From positions 1 through 36,314 of the forward strand of contig RPFO01002074.1 of the NCBI GenBank assembly GCA_009746045.1: DNA of 36,314 nt. The letters are read 5' to 3'. Position 1 is the first letter of the stretch, and each line of letters begins with the position of its first letter. The DNA comes from Mesostigma viride (Eukaryota > Streptophyta > Mesostigmatophyceae > Mesostigmatales > Mesostigmataceae). Positions 36,305 through 36,314 of this stretch are shown in pieces. The position numbers and the translations under genes were made by a program. The notes beneath the pieces are model-generated. The model saw only the letters and a list, made by a program, of their open reading frames with translations. It was not told the DNA's origin and did not search any database.

Positions 36305-36314
36305 ATTTTTCGAA
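36285..36314 (+). other. Possible start of a further viral gene, cut by the window edge
   Basis: TATAAAAG at 36285 is followed by an ATG at 36297 and five open codons to the window end (M-G-T-F-F-E). The TATA box is too close to that ATG for a conventional start, so a later ATG outside the window is more likely. Confidence 0.25.

Larger units (their letters stand above)
22831..36314. mobile_element. Integrated polinton-like virus (PLV), truncated at right edge
   Basis: A compact gene block with the PLV/adintovirus hallmark set: double-jelly-roll major capsid protein, penton, FtsK/HerA-type packaging ATPase and tyrosine recombinase, with putative adhesins and small basic proteins. Minus-strand genes (virion) and plus-strand genes (packaging/integration) diverge at 33135-33158. 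Gene spacing is 2-50 bases or overlapping through most of the block, unlike the repeat-rich left half. No polymerase, primase, helicase or protease is found within it. Integration presumably used the encoded recombinase, and neither attachment site can be defined here. Confidence 0.85.

Noticed and set aside
22777-36314. Terminal inverted repeat between the hairpin arms (ATTTTTCG) and the last bases of the window (ATTTTTCGAA)
   Set aside because: The shared stretch is only about eight AT-rich bases and the element is cut at the right edge.

Overview
The window reads as a piece of eukaryotic nuclear genome, most likely from a unicellular alga. The grounds are non-LTR and LTR retrotransposons, a long minisatellite and a satellite, short CCCTAAA-type (plant/algal) telomere motifs, a relic resembling a plastid-type tRNA-Ser, and an integrated polinton-like virus (PLV). 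I see no convincing host housekeeping gene, and the species cannot be named from the sequence.

Layout. 1-4.15 kb: minus-strand LTR retrotransposon remnant. In transcription order it has a candidate LTR, an unrecognised first ORF with two frameshifts, a gag with a CCHC zinc knuckle, and a frameshifted integrase. 4.3-5.84 kb: a 40-bp minisatellite running into CA/CACACG microsatellite. 5.9-8.8 kb: intergenic DNA with a deleted tRNA-Ser relic, a telomere-like GTGTAGG run, short tandem duplications and a dispersed palindrome (CCAACGGCCGTTGG). 8.79-12.2 kb: twenty apparently identical 170-bp satellite units that stop 0.1 kb before the start codon of a very GC-rich non-LTR retrotransposon (12.3-17.5 kb). 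That element encodes PHD finger, RING-H2 finger, C2H2-like fingers, reverse transcriptase, CCHC knuckle and restriction-like endonuclease. Its frame is broken at four places, each at a run of C. 18.6-22.1 kb: a decayed second LINE and four copies, in both orientations, of its 3' end with a TTAA-repeat tail. 22.35-22.83 kb: five tandem hairpin units.

22.9-36.3 kb is the most interesting part: the left portion of an integrated PLV/adintovirus-like element, cut by the right window edge. Minus-strand genes form a virion module: two unrecognised proteins, an Ig-like/LamG adhesin, a 56-aa protein, the double-jelly-roll major capsid protein, a small amphipathic protein VI-like candidate, the penton, a 114-aa protein, a basic C2H2 zinc-finger protein, and a 1103-aa putative fibre. 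A 24-bp divergent promoter separates these from plus-strand genes: a coiled-coil basic protein, the FtsK/HerA-type packaging ATPase, an AT-hook protein and a tyrosine recombinase. Capsid proteins, packaging ATPase and integrase together are the hallmark set of this virus class. No DNA polymerase, primase, helicase or maturation protease is visible, so any replication module lies beyond the right edge or is absent. Three neighbouring minus-strand genes (including the major capsid gene) each carry one single-base frame break while all the others are open, which suggests either early decay or local sequence errors.
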